Source of the DNA: Methylolobus aquaticus
GTDB taxonomy: Bacteria; Pseudomonadota; Gammaproteobacteria; Methylococcales; Methylococcaceae
Length of the DNA stretch: 64,000 bases
Assembly: GCA_004168015.1 (NCBI GenBank)
Contig: SEYW01000017.1
Coordinates: 1-64,000 of the forward strand
Direction of reading: 5' to 3'
Position 1 is the first letter of the stretch. The number at the start of each line of letters is the position of its first letter. The position numbers and the translations under genes were made by a program. This document shows, one piece after another, positions 25,555-34,702 of the stretch. The notes under the pieces were generated by a model. It saw only the letters and a program-made list of their open reading frames with translations. It had not been told where the DNA came from and did not search any database.

Positions 25555-27468
25555 ATGAACAGCGAGGAACCTGTGACCACGGTTTTCGAACCCGATCTGG
25601 CTGCGCGCAAGCGAGACACCATCGAGTCCTTCCTGCGCTTTGCCGAGGGCCGGGAGATCCCGGCCTGGCCGCTCGAGCTCTTTCTCGAAATCAGCAACGT
25701 CTGCAACCTGAAGTGCGCCATGTGCTCCACGTTCTCCGCGCTGAATCCGCACCGCTACAGCGAGTTGAAGATGGCGGATCGTGGCTTCATCGATCTACAG
25801 AACGTGCAGTCGGGGCTCGACACTCTGCTGCAGCATACCTTGAACGTGCATTGCTTCGGCTACGGCGAACCCACGGTTCATCCCGATTTCCGCAACTTCC
25901 TGACCTACATCTCCCGCTACCGGGTGATGATCGACTTCTTCACGAACGGAATGTACCTGACGCCCGAGCTGTGTACTTTCCTGGTCGACAAGCGTGTGGA
26001 ACGAGTAACCGTAAGCTTCTCCGGCGTGACCAAGGAGGAGTACGAGAACGTCTATCTCGGGGGCGTTTACGAGACCGTGCTGCGAGGCATCGAGTCCCTC
26101 GCCGCCGAGAAGGCGCGACAGCGCAGCGCCTACCCATTGATCGAGATCAACTCGTTGTCGTTCGAGCACCATGTGCAGCAGCTCGATCGGTTCGTCGACT
26201 TCATGGCCGATCACGGCGTCAACGTGATCCATCTCAAGCGGCTGCAGACCCAGTTCACGATCCCGCAGCTCAAGGGGCACGAGGCAGCGCTGCGTCCGTG
26301 GATCGAGGGAACGATCCTCGACCGCGCCCACCGCCGCGCCAAGGCACGCGGCATCGTGCTGTCGGCCGCACAGTTTCAGATGACCGAGGTCAAGACGGAC
26401 GTCGAGTGGCAGGAGGCCAAAGCTCAGCAGGGGCTGCCCACTTCATCGGCCAGCGCAACCGTCATCCCTATCAGCGATTTCAAGCGCCTCAGCCGGGAGT
26501 CCAGGCCGCCGCGACCTCCGGAAGGCAGCGCGGTCGAAGAGACCGATGTCTATCATGAAGTTCCAGCCGGGCGCGTCCGCGAGTATCTGGGTATCAAGCC
26601 TGCGGCATCGGCGACCGACCCGTTCCACTGCATGGAACCGTTCAAGACGGTTTACGTCCGTCGCAACGGCTTCGTCAAACCCTGCTGTTTTGCGAATGAC
26701 CGCGCACCGGCACTGGGCTTGACGACACGCAGCAGCGGTGCCGAAATCTGGCGCGGACCGCGTTACGAGGCTCTGCGCACGGGCATCCTGAACAACGAAT
26801 ACCCCGAGGCCGCGTGCACCTACTGCCTGAGGCACAAGATCGGGCCACGCCGGCATAGCGCCGAAAACAAGGTCGACGCTTACCTGGCCTGGTATCGCGA
26901 AAATTTCGGCGAGCCGCTGATGCCGAGCCCGGTGGCGCGGCTGAGGGCACTCGGCGACAACCGCGACATCGCCGAGCGTTTTCTGCGCCAACACCCGGAA
27001 CGTCGCGCGGCAGCGGCGACCCCGGTGCAACCAGCGCCTGAGCATCTATTGCGCCATCCCTGGGCCGTGAAAAGAATCGCCGAGCGCATCACCGAACTGA
27101 ATCAGCAGGGCCACACCCTGGGCGATGTGGTGCAGGGCTACCTCGACGGCATCAGCGGCAGGCAGATTTTCGGCTGGGTCTGGTCACCGCTCTTCCCGCG
27201 CAAACGTTTCAACGTGGCGCTTTACGATTTCGAGACCGAGATTGGCATCGTCACGGCAGACCATTTCAGGCGCGATCTACAGCAGGCCGAAAAACACGAT
27301 GGCCGGTGTGGATTTGCGTTCGAGATTCCCGAGGAACTCTTCGACGGCTGCGTCCACGGGTTTCGCGCGCGCCTGCTGGGAACCGACTTCTTCCTCCGTT
27401 CGGTACCGATGCTGATCGAACTGGCCCCTCCGCTGCTCGACCGCAGCCCTGTTGACGCTCCGGCATAA
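25555..27468 (+). CDS. Radical SAM/SPASM protein with C-terminal GWVW-type domain
   Basis: 637 residues in three parts. Radical SAM domain (about 35-290): Fe-S motif CNLKCAMC with Cys50, Cys54, Cys57, then GYGEPTVHP and DFFTNGM. SPASM-like region (about 355-430): Cys359, Cys377-Cys378 and Cys421/Cys424, likely holding an auxiliary cluster. C-terminal domain (about 525-620) begins GYLDGISGRQIFGWVW and resembles accessory beta-domains in polysaccharide glycosyltransferases. Substrate unknown; modification of a surface glycan or peptide is inference. ATG 25555 has GGAGAG eight bases upstream. The neighbour facing it is a paralogue. Confidence 0.8.
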   Translation: MNSEEPVTTVFEPDLAARKRDTIESFLRFAEGREIPAWPLELFLEISNVCNLKCAMCSTFSALNPHRYSELKMADRGFIDLQNVQSGLDTLLQHTLNVHCFGYGEPTVHPDFRNFLTYISRYRVMIDFFTNGMYLTPELCTFLVDKRVERVTVSFSGVTKEEYENVYLGGVYETVLRGIESLAAEKARQRSAYPLIEINSLSFEHHVQQLDRFVDFMADHGVNVIHLKRLQTQFTIPQLKGHEAALRPWIEGTILDRAHRRAKARGIVLSAAQFQMTEVKTDVEWQEAKAQQGLPTSSASATVIPISDFKRLSRESRPPRPPEGSAVEETDVYHEVPAGRVREYLGIKPAASATDPFHCMEPFKTVYVRRNGFVKPCCFANDRAPALGLTTRSSGAEIWRGPRYEALRTGILNNEYPEAACTYCLRHKIGPRRHSAENKVDAYLAWYRENFGEPLMPSPVARLRALGDNRDIAERFLRQHPERRAAAATPVQPAPEHLLRHPWAVKRIAERITELNQQGHTLGDVVQGYLDGISGRQIFGWVWSPLFPRKRFNVALYDFETEIGIVTADHFRRDLQQAEKHDGRCGFAFEIPEELFDGCVHGFRARLLGTDFFLRSVPMLIELAPPLLDRSPVDAPA

Positions 27469-27540
27469 GAATCAGGCGAGCCGAGCCATCGCCGTGGCGA
27501 GCATCCGCCGACTTGATGGCCTGCGCGGAAAGGGACGGCC

Positions 27541-29298
27541 TCAGTTGGACAATACAGCCATGTCCGAGCCGCTCGCTGCGGCATCCTGGCCCGGGCGCTC
27601 GAGGTAGCACCGTAGCGAGACGATCAGCTTGCGACAGCCGGAAGCGGGGAAGCCCTCGACATGAACCTGCGGGTCGTCGGTGTCGAACTGCATCTCCCCC
27701 GCGGCGGTCATCGTCCCATTCAACGGTGACAACGCCAATGGGAACTGCTCGCCCCGCTCACCGATCGCGGTGGCCGCACTGACGACCACGCGAGTGGGCG
27801 CGTTGAACGGATCGAACCGCAAGCCCTTGATCTCAGGAAAGCAGGACACGTCGAATTCCACCACCTGATCGCGGTCCGGCACGATCGGCTGAATCACCGA
27901 CTCGGCTTCGTTGAAGGCAGATCCCGTATCCACGAAAAGCTGCGCGGAAAAGCTCGCATCGCTGATGAAGGTTTGCCCGGATACCGCCTTGAGCCAGCTC
28001 GCGTAGGCATCCACCATGCCCCGGAAATTGAGGTGTTTCGGATAGCTCTTTTGCTGCAGACAGGCTTTGCAGATCTGCATCGGATAGCGGCCTTTGCTGA
28101 TTGCCTTCCGCACGGTATGGAAACCGATGCCATTCCAGATCGCTTCGGCAGGATGCGCGTCGAGATGCCCGAGGTGAGCCTCTGTGAAGCCAAAGCAACA
28201 GGGCCGTATCGCCCCCTGCTGACTCACGTAAAGCGTCTTGAAGGGTTCGTAGCACATCGATGCCGGCGGCGTGTCCAGGGCCCTGAGTTTCAGAAATGGA
28301 CGTATGGTTTCCGGGGTTTGGTCCATCGCGGTCACCCGCCGTGTCCCGACCTCATTCCCCTTGGGCGGGCGAATCGGCTGGACGGCCCTGGCCAGCGACT
28401 TGAACTCGGCCAGTGGCACTGCCACTTCCGCGACCTTATCCCCCCAGAGGAGCTGCCTGCGCACCGCCGCTTCCTGCTCCGGCGCGCCGACCCGGGTCAC
28501 GTTGCTGAACTCGTCAACGAAGTGAATGCGATGTTCGGCGGCCACCCGCTCCGCTTCGGCAATCAGCTTTCCTTCGTGCCAGGGACGCATGACCGCCGCG
28601 TGGCTGTGCAGTTCCGGCAGGACCTCGGACATGTGCAGCGGCTTCAGGTAGATCGTATCGACGCCGCGGGCCGCCATCTGCTCCACAAAGGCGGGGAGTC
28701 GATCGACATGGTGCTGGAAGGCAATGGAGTTGATCTCGATCAGCGGGTAGCGGCCCCCGCGGGCCGCCTTCAACTGCGCGATGCGCTCGATACCCTCGAG
28801 GACGGTCTCGTACCGACCGTCGAGGTACATGTTCTCGTAGTCATCCTTCGTGGCACCGGAGAAACTCACGGTAATCCGGAAGACACTCCGGTCGACCAGA
28901 AACCTGCACAGCTCGGGGGTCAGATTCATCCCGTTCGTGAAAAAATCGACCAGCACTTCCTTGTCCAACAGGAAGTCCAGCAACTCCGCGAAGCGTGGAT
29001 GTATCGTCGGCTCACCGTAACCGAAGCAATGCACCAGCAGGGCATGCGACAACAGGGAATCCAGAGCACCGAGATGATCGTCGGGCATGAAGCCCCTGTC
29101 ACTGGACTTCAACACGAGGAGACGCTTCGGATTCAACTCCGAGAACACGCTGCACATGGCGCACTTCATGTTGCAGACGTTGCTCACCTCGAGAAAGATC
29201 TCCAGCGGGTAGGCCGGAAAGTCCCCTCCGGAGAGAAAGCGTTGAAACGAGTCTACGGCCTGCTGCTTCAGAGCCGTGAAGACGGGTTTTTCCTTCAT
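27541..29298 (-). CDS. Radical SAM/SPASM protein, paralogue of the facing gene
   Basis: 585 residues. Cys42, Cys46 and Cys49 in CNMKCAMC bind the SAM cluster, then GYGEPTIHP and DFFTNGMNLTPELC as in the facing paralogue. SPASM-like cysteines follow in CYEPFKTLYV, IRPCCFGF and ICKACLQQK. The C-terminal 150 residues differ: AQLFVDTGSAFNEAES and KGLRFDPFNAP resemble a beta-domain found in large surface-polysaccharide glycosyltransferases. Start at ATG 29298 because the paralogue aligns from there; the frame is open to 29517 but that stretch is unlike the family. Substrate unknown. Confidence 0.8.
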   Translation of the reverse strand: MKEKPVFTALKQQAVDSFQRFLSGGDFPAYPLEIFLEVSNVCNMKCAMCSVFSELNPKRLLVLKSSDRGFMPDDHLGALDSLLSHALLVHCFGYGEPTIHPRFAELLDFLLDKEVLVDFFTNGMNLTPELCRFLVDRSVFRITVSFSGATKDDYENMYLDGRYETVLEGIERIAQLKAARGGRYPLIEINSIAFQHHVDRLPAFVEQMAARGVDTIYLKPLHMSEVLPELHSHAAVMRPWHEGKLIAEAERVAAEHRIHFVDEFSNVTRVGAPEQEAAVRRQLLWGDKVAEVAVPLAEFKSLARAVQPIRPPKGNEVGTRRVTAMDQTPETIRPFLKLRALDTPPASMCYEPFKTLYVSQQGAIRPCCFGFTEAHLGHLDAHPAEAIWNGIGFHTVRKAISKGRYPMQICKACLQQKSYPKHLNFRGMVDAYASWLKAVSGQTFISDASFSAQLFVDTGSAFNEAESVIQPIVPDRDQVVEFDVSCFPEIKGLRFDPFNAPTRVVVSAATAIGERGEQFPLALSPLNGTMTAAGEMQFDTDDPQVHVEGFPASGCRKLIVSLRCYLERPGQDAAASGSDMAVLSN

Positions 29299-29761
29299 GT
29301 CTGGGAATGAACTCCGGTTAGCGCTGCAAACGACCACCCGTGTCGAACCACACGATGACGGCGCTGACGGCAGGAACCCAGCGGCAGGCCAGGACACCGT
29401 GAAGCGCCGGCGGGCTCGCGCCGCGCTGCGCGGGGGCCCGCCCGGAAAGTCGTGACGTGGTACAGTCACGCCATGGCATTCCAACGCGGCGCGGAAGCGT
29501 TCCAGCGCCACTCTCACCCGCCGCTCGGCGACTCGACCGACGGCGCTGACCGTATGCTAGCAGACGACGAGACGAACGAGCTTACCTACAGAGTCACGTG
29601 GGCTCGGTGCAACGATGTCGCGGCCTGAGCGCGGCCGCGAACAGATTCGCCGAAAAGCGGCGCGCATGTTAAGGCAGCGGTCTCGTTCCGGAGCCGCAAA
29701 GCCGAGCCAGGCATCCCCGTCACCCGACACGCGACGATCGCCCGCGCGACGTTCGGACATC
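29299..29761. other. Divergent intergenic region before the DMT transporter
   Basis: Contains a 20-base inverted repeat (29451-29470). The radical SAM frame (minus) stays open to 29517 and the transporter frame (plus) from 29615, but neither extension looks like family sequence. No clear promoter was located. Confidence 0.4.
29451..29470. repeat. Inverted repeat CGTGAC-N8-GTCACG
   Basis: Perfect 6-bp arms (29451-29456 and 29465-29470) around GTGGTACA, in the gap between divergent genes. Could be an operator; no regulator gene is nearby. Confidence 0.35.
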
Positions 29762-30640
29762 ATGCATGGCGTCTCCTGCATGCTGGCGGCCAGCCTGCTG
29801 TTTTCGATCATGAACGCCTGCGTGTTCGGCGCCACCCGCGCCGACCCGGCTTTGCCTTCAACTGTCGTCAGTTTCATCCGCGTAATCATCAATCTGGCCT
29901 GCCTGCTGGTGCCGGCTTTGGCGGTGGGACGGCTCCGTCCGCTGCTGGGTGATCTGCGTCCCTCTTTGTGGTGGCGCGGAATCTTCGGAGCAACGGCACT
30001 GATGTTATCGTTCGCCGCGATCGCGCGCATCGGAGTGGGAGAAGCCGCTTTCCTCCACTCCAGCAGCGGGATCTTCCTGGCACTCCTCAGCCCGTGGGTT
30101 CTGGGGCAACACGCGAGCCGGTGGAGCTGGCTGGCAATCTTCGGGTCGCTGGCCGGCCTGGCACTGTTGCTGAGCCCCCGATGGGAATACGGCCACTGGC
30201 TCGGCCCGACGATGGCACTGTCCTCCGGCTGGCTCGCCGCCCTCGCCTATCTGATGGTGGCGCGTTCCGGTCTGAGCAACACCCCATCGACCATCGTGTT
30301 CTACTTCTGTTTCGTAGGCATCCTGCTTCATCTGGCCTGCTTCGCCTGGATTGCGCCGCACTGGCCTCGAGGCCACGCGACGTGGTTCTGGATCGGCGGT
30401 TCAGGCCTCGCGGCCACTGGCGCGCAGCTGCTGATGACGCGCGCCTATCAACACGCGCCGGCGGCGTTGCTCGGTGCCGTCGGCTACACGGGGCCCGTGT
30501 TCAGTCTCGGCTGGAGCGTACTGCTGTTCGGCCAGCGCCCGGACACGTTGCCGCTGCTGGGTTGTGCGCTGGTACTGGTCTGCGGTGCCGCACTGCCCCT
30601 TTTGATCGCCCGAGCCCAGACTCCGCGCGACGCCGCCTGA
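29762..30640 (+). CDS. DMT family (EamA) transporter
   Basis: 292 residues from ATG 29762, the usual size of a ten-helix, two-EamA-repeat transporter of the drug/metabolite superfamily. The first membrane helix starts directly at MHGVSCMLAASLLFSIMNA. Conserved features include FIRVIINLACLLVPAL, the Arg-rich cytoplasmic loop, and a second repeat from about GPTMALSSGWLAALAYL. In-frame ATGs at 29615 and 29666 would add an Arg-rich hydrophilic leader of up to 49 residues; a longer form cannot be excluded. Substrate unknown. Confidence 0.82.
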   Translation: MHGVSCMLAASLLFSIMNACVFGATRADPALPSTVVSFIRVIINLACLLVPALAVGRLRPLLGDLRPSLWWRGIFGATALMLSFAAIARIGVGEAAFLHSSSGIFLALLSPWVLGQHASRWSWLAIFGSLAGLALLLSPRWEYGHWLGPTMALSSGWLAALAYLMVARSGLSNTPSTIVFYFCFVGILLHLACFAWIAPHWPRGHATWFWIGGSGLAATGAQLLMTRAYQHAPAALLGAVGYTGPVFSLGWSVLLFGQRPDTLPLLGCALVLVCGAALPLLIARAQTPRDAA

Positions 30641-30641
30641 A

Positions 30642-30658
30642 AGCGTTGCAGCAACGCT
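30642..30658 (+). terminator. Palindrome after the DMT transporter gene
   Basis: AGCGTTGC-A-GCAACGCT is a perfect palindrome directly behind the stop codon; as RNA it gives a 7-bp stem with a 3-base loop. No T-run follows, so intrinsic termination is uncertain. Confidence 0.35.
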
Positions 30659-30808
30659 CGCTCACTCGCGACAGGGGGGCATGCCAGGGGCAGATGTGCG
30701 ATGTGGGAAACACTGTATCGTCAGAGTCGAGTGGCATGTTTGTTTCGTGGCCGGTAGATTACGGGAGGATCAACCCCGTAGCCCAGAGCTTCTCGACCTG
30801 GAGATTCA

Positions 30809-33610
30809 ATGCTGACCCTGCCCCAAGAAAAAGCACTTCGCGACCGAATTCGGCTGATAACTCTCCTGTTGAGCCGCATCTTGAAGCGGCAACTCGACCG
30901 GTCAGTCTACGAGGCCATCCGGGAACTCCGGCAGGGTTTCATCGCACTGCGTGCTAACGACGATCCGGTCAAGCGCCGCCAGTTGATGGCGACGATCGAA
31001 AGCCTCAGCCCGGAAGCTCTGAGCCAGATCATCCGCGCGTTCAACATTTATTTCAGCCTGCTCCACGTGGCCGAGGAAGTCTTCGCGCTGCAGGAGCGGC
31101 GGCGCGATACCAATCCGCAGAGTCACCTGTGGCGCGGGTCGTTCCACGACACGCTGATGACCTTGAAGGCGCAAGGCGTGCAACCTGACGAACTGCAGCG
31201 CCTGCTCGACCGCCTCCGTTACATGCCGGTGATCACGGCGCACCCTACGGAGGCCAAACGGCGGACGGTCAAGACCGCACTACGGAACATCTTCCTGAGC
31301 CTTGAGTCGCTGGACGACCCGAGGGTCCAGGGCCGGTTTCGCGATGAAGCCATCGAAGTCCTGCGCGACCGCATCCAGGTGTTGTGGAAAACCGACGAGG
31401 TCCGCGCGTATAAACCCGACGTGCGGGATGAGGTTCGCGCCGGCCTGTTCTACTTCCCGATCTCGCTGTTCCGTGCGACGACGACCGTGTACCGCAACTT
31501 CGCGCGGTCGTTGCGCGACGTCTACGGGGAAGCGGTGGCGGAACAGGTGAACGTGCCGACCTTTCTGCGCTTCGGCTCATGGATCGGCGGCGATCGCGAC
31601 GGCAACCCCTTCGTGACACCGGAGACCACCGCGATGGCATGGCGGCTGCAGGCGCGCACGGTGCTCGAGGAATATCTGCAGCGGATGGATCAGCTCGCCA
31701 ACCAGCTCTGCTACTCATCCTCGCTCTGCACCCCTTCGCCGGCCTTTCAGGAGAACCTCGACGCCGACGAGCAGCGTTATTCGAAGACCGTGTTCGGCGA
31801 GCGCGCGGATCGTTTCCGCCAGGAGCCCTACCGCAGCAAGATCGAGTTCATCCGCCATCGCCTGCGGCGGAACCTGTTGCTGGTCGATCGTGCCATCGAG
31901 GGCATCGACGTCGGTCACGAAGAGCCGGGTTATGCCAGCGCCCAGGCGTTCCTGGCGGACCTGCAGTTGATGCGGGACTCGCTGATCTCTCACGGCGACG
32001 CCGAGATCGCGCGCGGCGAGATCCTGGACCTGATCTGGCTGGTCGAGACCTTCGGCTTTCACCTGCTGGAACTCGACGTGCGGCAGGAATCGACCCGCCA
32101 TACCGAGGCCGTTGCGGACATCCTGAAGTCCGCCCTCGGCGCCGACTACGAGGCGCTGGACGAGCAGGAGCGCCTGGCCATGCTGAGCGACGCGATCAGC
32201 AATCCAGTCGCCTTGCTCTACGACGTGGCCCGGCTTTCCGAGCGCACCCAGGCGACCCTGCGCTCGTTCCAGGTCATCGCTTACATGCGCCGCACCCTGG
32301 GCGCGGCCTGCTTCGGCAAGTACGTGATCTCGATGACGCACTCCGCCAGCAACGTCATGGAGGTCATGTTCCTGGCCGCGCAGACCGGTCTCGCCGGGCG
32401 CCTGGCGGGCAACTGGTTCTGCCACATCGGCATCAGTCCCCTGTTCGAGACCATCCCTGACCTGGAACGGGTCGAGGGCGTCCTGTTGACGCTGTATCAG
32501 TTGCCCGTCTATCGCATGCTGTTGCAGGCCTCGAACGAGGAGCAGGAGATCATGCTGGGCTACTCGGATTCCTGTAAGGACGGCGGCATCCTGGCTGCCG
32601 CCTGGAATCTGTATGACGCGCAGAAGAAGATCGTTGCGTTGTCGGAAGCGCATGGCATCCCGTGCCGGCTGTTCCACGGTCGGGGCGGCACTGTTGGCCG
32701 TGGCGGCGGCCCCACCCACGAGGCCATCCTGGCCCAGCCGCCGGGCACCGTACACGGTCAAATCAAGTTCACCGAGCAGGGGGAGGTGCTGTTCTACAAG
32801 TACAACAACCTCGAGACGGCCACCTATGAAATGACCCTCGGCGTCACCGGGCTCCTGAAGGCCAGCATGAGCCTGATTCGTCCGGCGGAGCAGGATCGCA
32901 ACGATTATCTCGGGATCATGGACGAGATTGCCGAGATCGGCGAGAAGGCCTACCGCGACCTGACGGAAAGGACGGAGGCGTTCCTCGACTATTTCTACGA
33001 GGGCACACCGGTCCGCGAGATCTCGCTGCTGAACATCGGCTCAAGGCCCTCGCACCGGAACAAAAAGGACCGTTCCAAAGCATCGGTAAGGGCCATCGGG
33101 TGGGTCTTTGCCTGGGCGCAATCGCGCCAGACCCTGCCGGCCTGGTACGGGATCGGCACCGCCATCGAAGCGTGGCGCCAGAATGATCCCGCACGTCTGG
33201 CGAAACTGCAGCGGATGTATCGCGAGTGGCCGTTCTTCCGCACACTGCTGAGCAACGCACAGATGGCGCTTTCGAAGTCCGACATGGCGATTGCCGCGGA
33301 CTACGCCGCCCTCTGCGAGCGACCGGAGGTCGGCAGTCAGGTCTACGCCATGATCGCCGAAGAGTACCGACGTGCCACGTTCCAGATCCTGAACGTGAGT
33401 CACATCAATGTGCTGCTGGAGGACTCACCCGCACTGGCCGTGTCCCTATATCGCCGCAACCCCTACCTCGATCCGCTCAACTATATCCAGGTATCGCTAC
33501 TGCGGCGGCTGCGCGCCGCGCCCGACGACGCATACGGGGAAAGCCCCTGGCTCGGTCCGTTGTTGCGGTCCATCAACGCCATTGCCGCGGGGATGCGAAA
33601 CACCGGTTGA
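30809..33610 (+). CDS. ppc: Phosphoenolpyruvate carboxylase
   Basis: 933 residues, full length. Fixes bicarbonate onto phosphoenolpyruvate to give oxaloacetate, refilling the TCA cycle. Catalytic His lies in VITAHPTEAKRRTV (about 144-157), then WIGGDRDGNPFVT, GYSDSCKDGG (active-site Lys), and the Gly-rich FHGRGGTVGRGGGPTH. The C-terminus ends MRNTG; in the E. coli enzyme the terminal NTG helps form the effector site. TGGAG lies about five to nine bases before the ATG. A 9-bp hairpin follows the stop. Confidence 0.96.
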   Translation: MLTLPQEKALRDRIRLITLLLSRILKRQLDRSVYEAIRELRQGFIALRANDDPVKRRQLMATIESLSPEALSQIIRAFNIYFSLLHVAEEVFALQERRRDTNPQSHLWRGSFHDTLMTLKAQGVQPDELQRLLDRLRYMPVITAHPTEAKRRTVKTALRNIFLSLESLDDPRVQGRFRDEAIEVLRDRIQVLWKTDEVRAYKPDVRDEVRAGLFYFPISLFRATTTVYRNFARSLRDVYGEAVAEQVNVPTFLRFGSWIGGDRDGNPFVTPETTAMAWRLQARTVLEEYLQRMDQLANQLCYSSSLCTPSPAFQENLDADEQRYSKTVFGERADRFRQEPYRSKIEFIRHRLRRNLLLVDRAIEGIDVGHEEPGYASAQAFLADLQLMRDSLISHGDAEIARGEILDLIWLVETFGFHLLELDVRQESTRHTEAVADILKSALGADYEALDEQERLAMLSDAISNPVALLYDVARLSERTQATLRSFQVIAYMRRTLGAACFGKYVISMTHSASNVMEVMFLAAQTGLAGRLAGNWFCHIGISPLFETIPDLERVEGVLLTLYQLPVYRMLLQASNEEQEIMLGYSDSCKDGGILAAAWNLYDAQKKIVALSEAHGIPCRLFHGRGGTVGRGGGPTHEAILAQPPGTVHGQIKFTEQGEVLFYKYNNLETATYEMTLGVTGLLKASMSLIRPAEQDRNDYLGIMDEIAEIGEKAYRDLTERTEAFLDYFYEGTPVREISLLNIGSRPSHRNKKDRSKASVRAIGWVFAWAQSRQTLPAWYGIGTAIEAWRQNDPARLAKLQRMYREWPFFRTLLSNAQMALSKSDMAIAADYAALCERPEVGSQVYAMIAEEYRRATFQILNVSHINVLLEDSPALAVSLYRRNPYLDPLNYIQVSLLRRLRAAPDDAYGESPWLGPLLRSINAIAAGMRNTG

Positions 33611-33627
33611 GCCGATCGCCGTGATGA

Positions 33628-33649
33628 GCAGCGGGGCCTGCCCCGCTGC
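33628..33649. terminator. Strong hairpin between ppc and the facing gene
   Basis: GCAGCGGGG (33628-33636), loop CCTG, CCCCGCTGC (33641-33649): perfect 9-bp GC-rich stem in the 43-base gap between convergent genes. It may stop transcription from both sides, but neither strand shows a T-run. Confidence 0.5.
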
Positions 33650-33653
33650 CGCA

Positions 33654-33971
33654 TCAGAACGCGAGCCTGAAACCCGCCTGCGGATCAGTGTCGCCGTACA
33701 GCCATTCGAGTCGGCGGGTGTCGGGCGGATCGCAAACTTCACCCGAGTAGGCCTTCAGCAAGGCCCGGGCGCAGCGCAGCGCCGGCGGCGTGAAGTACAG
33801 GCGGTAGGTCGCGCGGTCGTCACCCCAGCCCCCGTAGAGAACTGCCCCGCGAGGTCCGTTGCAGGCGATGTAGGCACCGCGAAAGGCCGCGCGAACGATC
33901 TCGGTTTCGCCCGAATCAAACTGCTCGCGAGACAGGTTGATGCGATACCACGCTATCGGCAGGGATGACAT
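33654..33971 (-). CDS. Hypothetical protein, 105 residues
   Basis: No family recognised. A compact soluble protein without signal peptide or membrane segment, rich in Arg, Tyr and Trp. Features are the acidic SREQFDSGETE segment near the N-terminus, YGGWGDDRATYRLYFTPPA in the middle and a C-terminus with WLYGDTDPQAGF. Supported as a gene by protein-like composition, its own ATG, a terminator-like hairpin behind it and a divergent promoter gap before mtnB. Function unknown. Confidence 0.6.
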   Translation of the reverse strand: MSSLPIAWYRINLSREQFDSGETEIVRAAFRGAYIACNGPRGAVLYGGWGDDRATYRLYFTPPALRCARALLKAYSGEVCDPPDTRRLEWLYGDTDPQAGFRLAF

Positions 33972-34025
33972 GCGAACAACTCCCGGTCTTGTACCTATGC
34001 CCGCCGCCAGCGGGCCTCTATGTCA

Positions 34026-34054
34026 TTGAGCGGTCGCATGGGTAAGACTACAAT
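34026..34054 (+). promoter_or_regulatory. Promoter of the mtnBDC operon
   Basis: TTGAGC (34026-34031), a 17-base spacer and TACAAT (34049-34054) give a good sigma70 promoter. Transcription should begin near 34061, 24 bases before the GTG of mtnB. No riboswitch-like leader fits in such a short 5' end. Confidence 0.62.
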
Positions 34055-34084
34055 CAGCCTCCCAACGCACATGACGCACTCACC

Positions 34085-34702
34085 GTGACCGACTCCCACC
34101 TCCAACAGGCCGCGCACGAACTCGCCGACGCCGGCCGCCAGCTGCATGCCCGTGGCTGGGTTCCCGCAACCAGCGGGAATTTCTCGATCCGGCTACCCGA
34201 TGACCGCATCGCCATCACGGTTTCCGGCAAGCACAAGGGGTGCCTGACACCAGAGGATATCATGCTGGTCGACGCCGACGGCCGGGCGCTGGACCATCGC
34301 AAACCCTCGGCGGAAACGCTGCTGCATACGTCGATCTACCGCGCTTTTCCGAATGTCGCCGCGGTCCTGCACCCCCATTCGCTGAATGCGTCCCTTGCCT
34401 CCCGCTTGTTCGGCGACGCGATCGTGATCGAAAACTGCGAGTTGCTGAAGGCGCTGGAGGGCATCACGACGCATGCATCGAGGGTCACGATCCCGATCTT
34501 TGCGAACGACCAGAATATCCCGCTGCTGGCGGCGCGCGTCGATGCCTATGTCGACCAGCATCCCGACATCAAGGCCTACATCATCGCCGACCACGGGTTT
34601 TACACCTGGGGCACCACGATGCAGGACGCGCTGCGCCATGTCGAGGCGCTGGAGTTCCTGTTCGATCTCGAAATTCGCTGGCACGGAGTGAAACGCGCAT
34701 GA
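34085..34702 (+). CDS. mtnB: Methylthioribulose-1-phosphate dehydratase
   Basis: 205 residues from a GTG. Class II aldolase-fold enzyme of the methionine salvage pathway; dehydrates methylthioribulose 1-phosphate to the diketone. Visible: GWVPATSGNFSIRL (phosphate loop), the zinc-binding HPHSLNASL pair and IADHGFYTWG near the C-terminus. Its stop overlaps the mtnD start (ATGA at 34699-34702), and with mtnD and mtnC it forms a three-gene operon. The assignment over fuculose-phosphate aldolase relatives rests on this context and the motifs. Confidence 0.93.
   Translation: MTDSHLQQAAHELADAGRQLHARGWVPATSGNFSIRLPDDRIAITVSGKHKGCLTPEDIMLVDADGRALDHRKPSAETLLHTSIYRAFPNVAAVLHPHSLNASLASRLFGDAIVIENCELLKALEGITTHASRVTIPIFANDQNIPLLAARVDAYVDQHPDIKAYIIADHGFYTWGTTMQDALRHVEALEFLFDLEIRWHGVKRA

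Noticed and set aside
29299..29517. Upstream in-frame extension of the second radical SAM gene
   Set aside because: The paralogue starts at the equivalent of 29298, and the extension is Arg/Pro-rich without family similarity.
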